A stretch of 33,914 nt of DNA, taken from NCBI GenBank assembly GCA_003142375.1, contig PLME01000012.1, forward strand, positions 38,340-72,253, given 5' to 3'. The position numbers and the translations under genes are program-made. Of this stretch, positions 32,676 to 33,914 are shown piece by piece. How positions within the stretch are numbered: the first letter of the stretch is position 1; each line of letters opens with the position of its first letter. This stretch comes from Dehalococcoidia bacterium. GTDB lineage: Bacteria > Chloroflexota > Dehalococcoidia > GIF9 > UBA5629. A model generated the notes under the pieces. It searched no databases. It saw only the letters and a list, made by a program, of their open reading frames with translations, and was not told the DNA's origin.

Positions 32676-33746
32676 ATGAATATTCAGGATTTGATAAAGC
32701 TGGCAAAAGATAAAAAGGGATCAGACCTCCATCTGGTAGCAGGCGTACCTCCCCTGTTGAGAATTGACGGTGAGTTAAAGCCGTTCGCCGAATTCGGGAT
32801 TATGACTGCCGAGGATGTCGAGCGCCTCTTTCACCAGCTCGCCAATATCCACTTGAGGGATTTGCTAAAGAGCGAGTTGGAAGTTGATTTTGCGCATGAG
32901 CTTCCGGGAGGCGGGCGCGGCCGCTGTAATGCCTGCTGGCAGCAGGGCTCGATCAGCCTGGCTATACGTATTTTGTCGGACCATATTCCCAGTGTCGAAG
33001 AAATCGGGCTGCCCGATATCGCCAAGGAGTTGATAACGCGGCCCAGGGGACTGATACTGGTTACCGGCACCACAGGCTCAGGTAAAAGCACAACCATAGC
33101 TGCCATGTTCAGTCACCTTAACCACTCGTTGCAGAGATATGTTGTTACCATCGAAGACCCTATCGAATACATTCATCCCGGCATTAAATGCGCCTTTTCA
33201 CAGAGGGAACTGGACCAGGATACACATTCATTCGTGAACGCTTTAAAGTACGTCCTGAGGCAGGACCCGGATGTGATACTGGTGGGTGAAATGAGGGACC
33301 TGGAGACGGCTTCTGCTGTCCTGACTGTGGCCGAAACAGGACACCTGGTGCTGTCCACCGGGCATGCTCCCAGCGCTGCTCAATCCGTTGAGAGGATCGT
33401 GGACCTGTTCCCGCCCCATGAGAGACAGATGGCACAGTCGAGGCTGGCATCCACTCTGCTGGCGGTTTTCTGCCAGGTTCTGGTACCGCGTATAGGAGGC
33501 GGACGCGTAGCGGCCGTGGAAATCATGCTGGCTACGGCAGCGGTCAAGAATTTGATCAGGGAAGGGAAACCGTTCCTCATTCCCAACACCATTCGCACTA
33601 GCTCTAATATGGGAATGAGGACGCTGGATGATGCGTTGGTAGATCTATACAGGAGGAAGGTAATATCGCGGGAATCGGTATATGCCTTCTGTCAGGATGT
33701 AGACGATGTAAACAAAATATTGAAGTCTGATAATACGATTAAATGA
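32676..33746 (+). CDS. pilT: Type IV pilus retraction ATPase PilT
   Basis: About 356 residues; the motor that depolymerises pili, giving twitching movement or DNA uptake. It begins NIQDLIKLAKDKKGSDLHL, as PilT does. Walker A GTTGSGKST (131-139), Asp box VVTIEDPIEYIH, Walker B RQDPDVILVGEMRD and His box TGHLVLSTGHAPSAAQSVERIVDLFP are present; the usual STLHTNSA is changed to STGHAPSA, keeping the His. The AVKNLIREGK segment near residue 285 corresponds to the PilT-specific AIRNLIRE helix. No zinc cysteines, unlike PilB. I prefer ATG 32676 from family alignment; TTG 32670 with GGGAG at 32656-32660 is equally possible. A strong terminator follows 20 bases after the stop. Confidence 0.93.
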   Translation: MNIQDLIKLAKDKKGSDLHLVAGVPPLLRIDGELKPFAEFGIMTAEDVERLFHQLANIHLRDLLKSELEVDFAHELPGGGRGRCNACWQQGSISLAIRILSDHIPSVEEIGLPDIAKELITRPRGLILVTGTTGSGKSTTIAAMFSHLNHSLQRYVVTIEDPIEYIHPGIKCAFSQRELDQDTHSFVNALKYVLRQDPDVILVGEMRDLETASAVLTVAETGHLVLSTGHAPSAAQSVERIVDLFPPHERQMAQSRLASTLLAVFCQVLVPRIGGGRVAAVEIMLATAAVKNLIREGKPFLIPNTIRTSSNMGMRTLDDALVDLYRRKVISRESVYAFCQDVDDVNKILKSDNTIK

Positions 33747-33765
33747 AGCTGATTATGAAGAATAT

Positions 33766-33801
33766 AAAAAGAGCGTGGAATTTAATCCACGCTCTTTTTT
33801 T
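33766..33801. terminator. Intrinsic, bidirectional terminator after pilT
   Basis: GAGCGTGGA (33771-33779) pairs perfectly with TCCACGCTC (33786-33794) around a 6-nt loop; five A before and seven T after (33795-33801) make it work on both strands. It ends the pilus operon and the convergent gene at 33828. Confidence 0.92.
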
Positions 33802-33827
33802 ACATCTGGTTTACGTTATCTAATTTC

Positions 33828-33914
33828 TCACGGGTAGGTTGTCTGAGAGACCTGGCCGGTTGTCTGGTCGATGGTATAGGATCCATGCGGGGAACCCAGG
33901 AAATAGGGGGACAG
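33828..33914 (-). CDS. 3' end of a convergent gene, cut by window
   Basis: The minus strand is open from the window edge to a TGA at 33830-33828, coding 28 residues that end GSYTIDQTTGQVSQTTYP. The stop lies 27 bases from the bidirectional terminator, as expected for a gene ending there. The Y-T-I-D-x-x-T-G-x-V pattern resembles the C-terminal strands of some pilin-like or secreted proteins, but 28 residues are too few for assignment. Confidence 0.6.
   Translation of the reverse strand: MSPYFLGSPHGSYTIDQTTGQVSQTTYP

Overview
The window reads as chromosomal DNA from an anaerobic bacterium, most likely a Chloroflexota member related to Dehalococcoidia. This is an inference from gene content: a HypA-type nickel chaperone, a rubrerythrin with two rubredoxin-like ends, a CxxC zinc-ribbon protein, an MmpS-like secreted protein, a very large BNR-repeat surface protein and a Chloroflexi-style type IV pilus operon. 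Base composition is moderate, TTG starts are frequent, and promoters resemble the sigma-70 consensus (TTGNNN-17-TATAAT). No phage, insertion sequence or CRISPR array was seen.

Left part (1-15400), housekeeping in short mixed-strand units: the 3' part of leucyl aminopeptidase and an MBL-fold hydrolase; RNase III behind a small membrane protein; tRNA-Gln(CTG) and tRNA-Glu(CTC); an MmpS-like secreted protein facing a clan-A glycosidase-like lipoprotein; an Fe-S protein with an N-terminal helix-turn-helix next to hypA; a DEAD-box helicase; a zinc-ribbon protein; the primary sigma factor; a ThiF/MoeB-like E1 enzyme; MarC; rubrerythrin; glutamine-dependent NAD synthetase; and phosphoglycerate mutase.

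Middle part (15484-24000), a cell-surface module: two tandem paralogous family-4 glycosyltransferases, an alpha/alpha-toroid (prenyltransferase-like) protein, and on the opposite strand a class I methyltransferase, a 1137-residue secreted and C-terminally anchored BNR/Asp-box protein, and a small ribbon-helix-helix regulator. The regulator's promoter sits inside a set of dyad repeats. About 560 bp upstream of the BNR gene start lies a relic of a second copy of its 5' end, with a stop at codon 8 but synonymous changes in the signal-peptide codons.

Right part (24038-33801), a type IV pilus operon: a zinc-ribbon protein with two apparently catalytically dead nuclease-fold repeats, then pilB, pilC, two prepilins, a PilX-like protein with a beta-helix-like tail, a PilO-like protein, a PilM-PilN fusion, pilT, and a strong hairpin terminator. 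The last 87 bases hold the 3' end of a convergent minus-strand gene. Prepilin peptidase and a clear major pilin are not in the window.

The most promising unexplained items are the zinc-ribbon/dead-nuclease protein heading the pilus operon, the self-overlapping operator/promoter of the ribbon-helix-helix gene with the relic behind it, the PilM-PilN fusion with PilO placed first, and the 14-bp palindrome in the promoter of the second glycosyltransferase.
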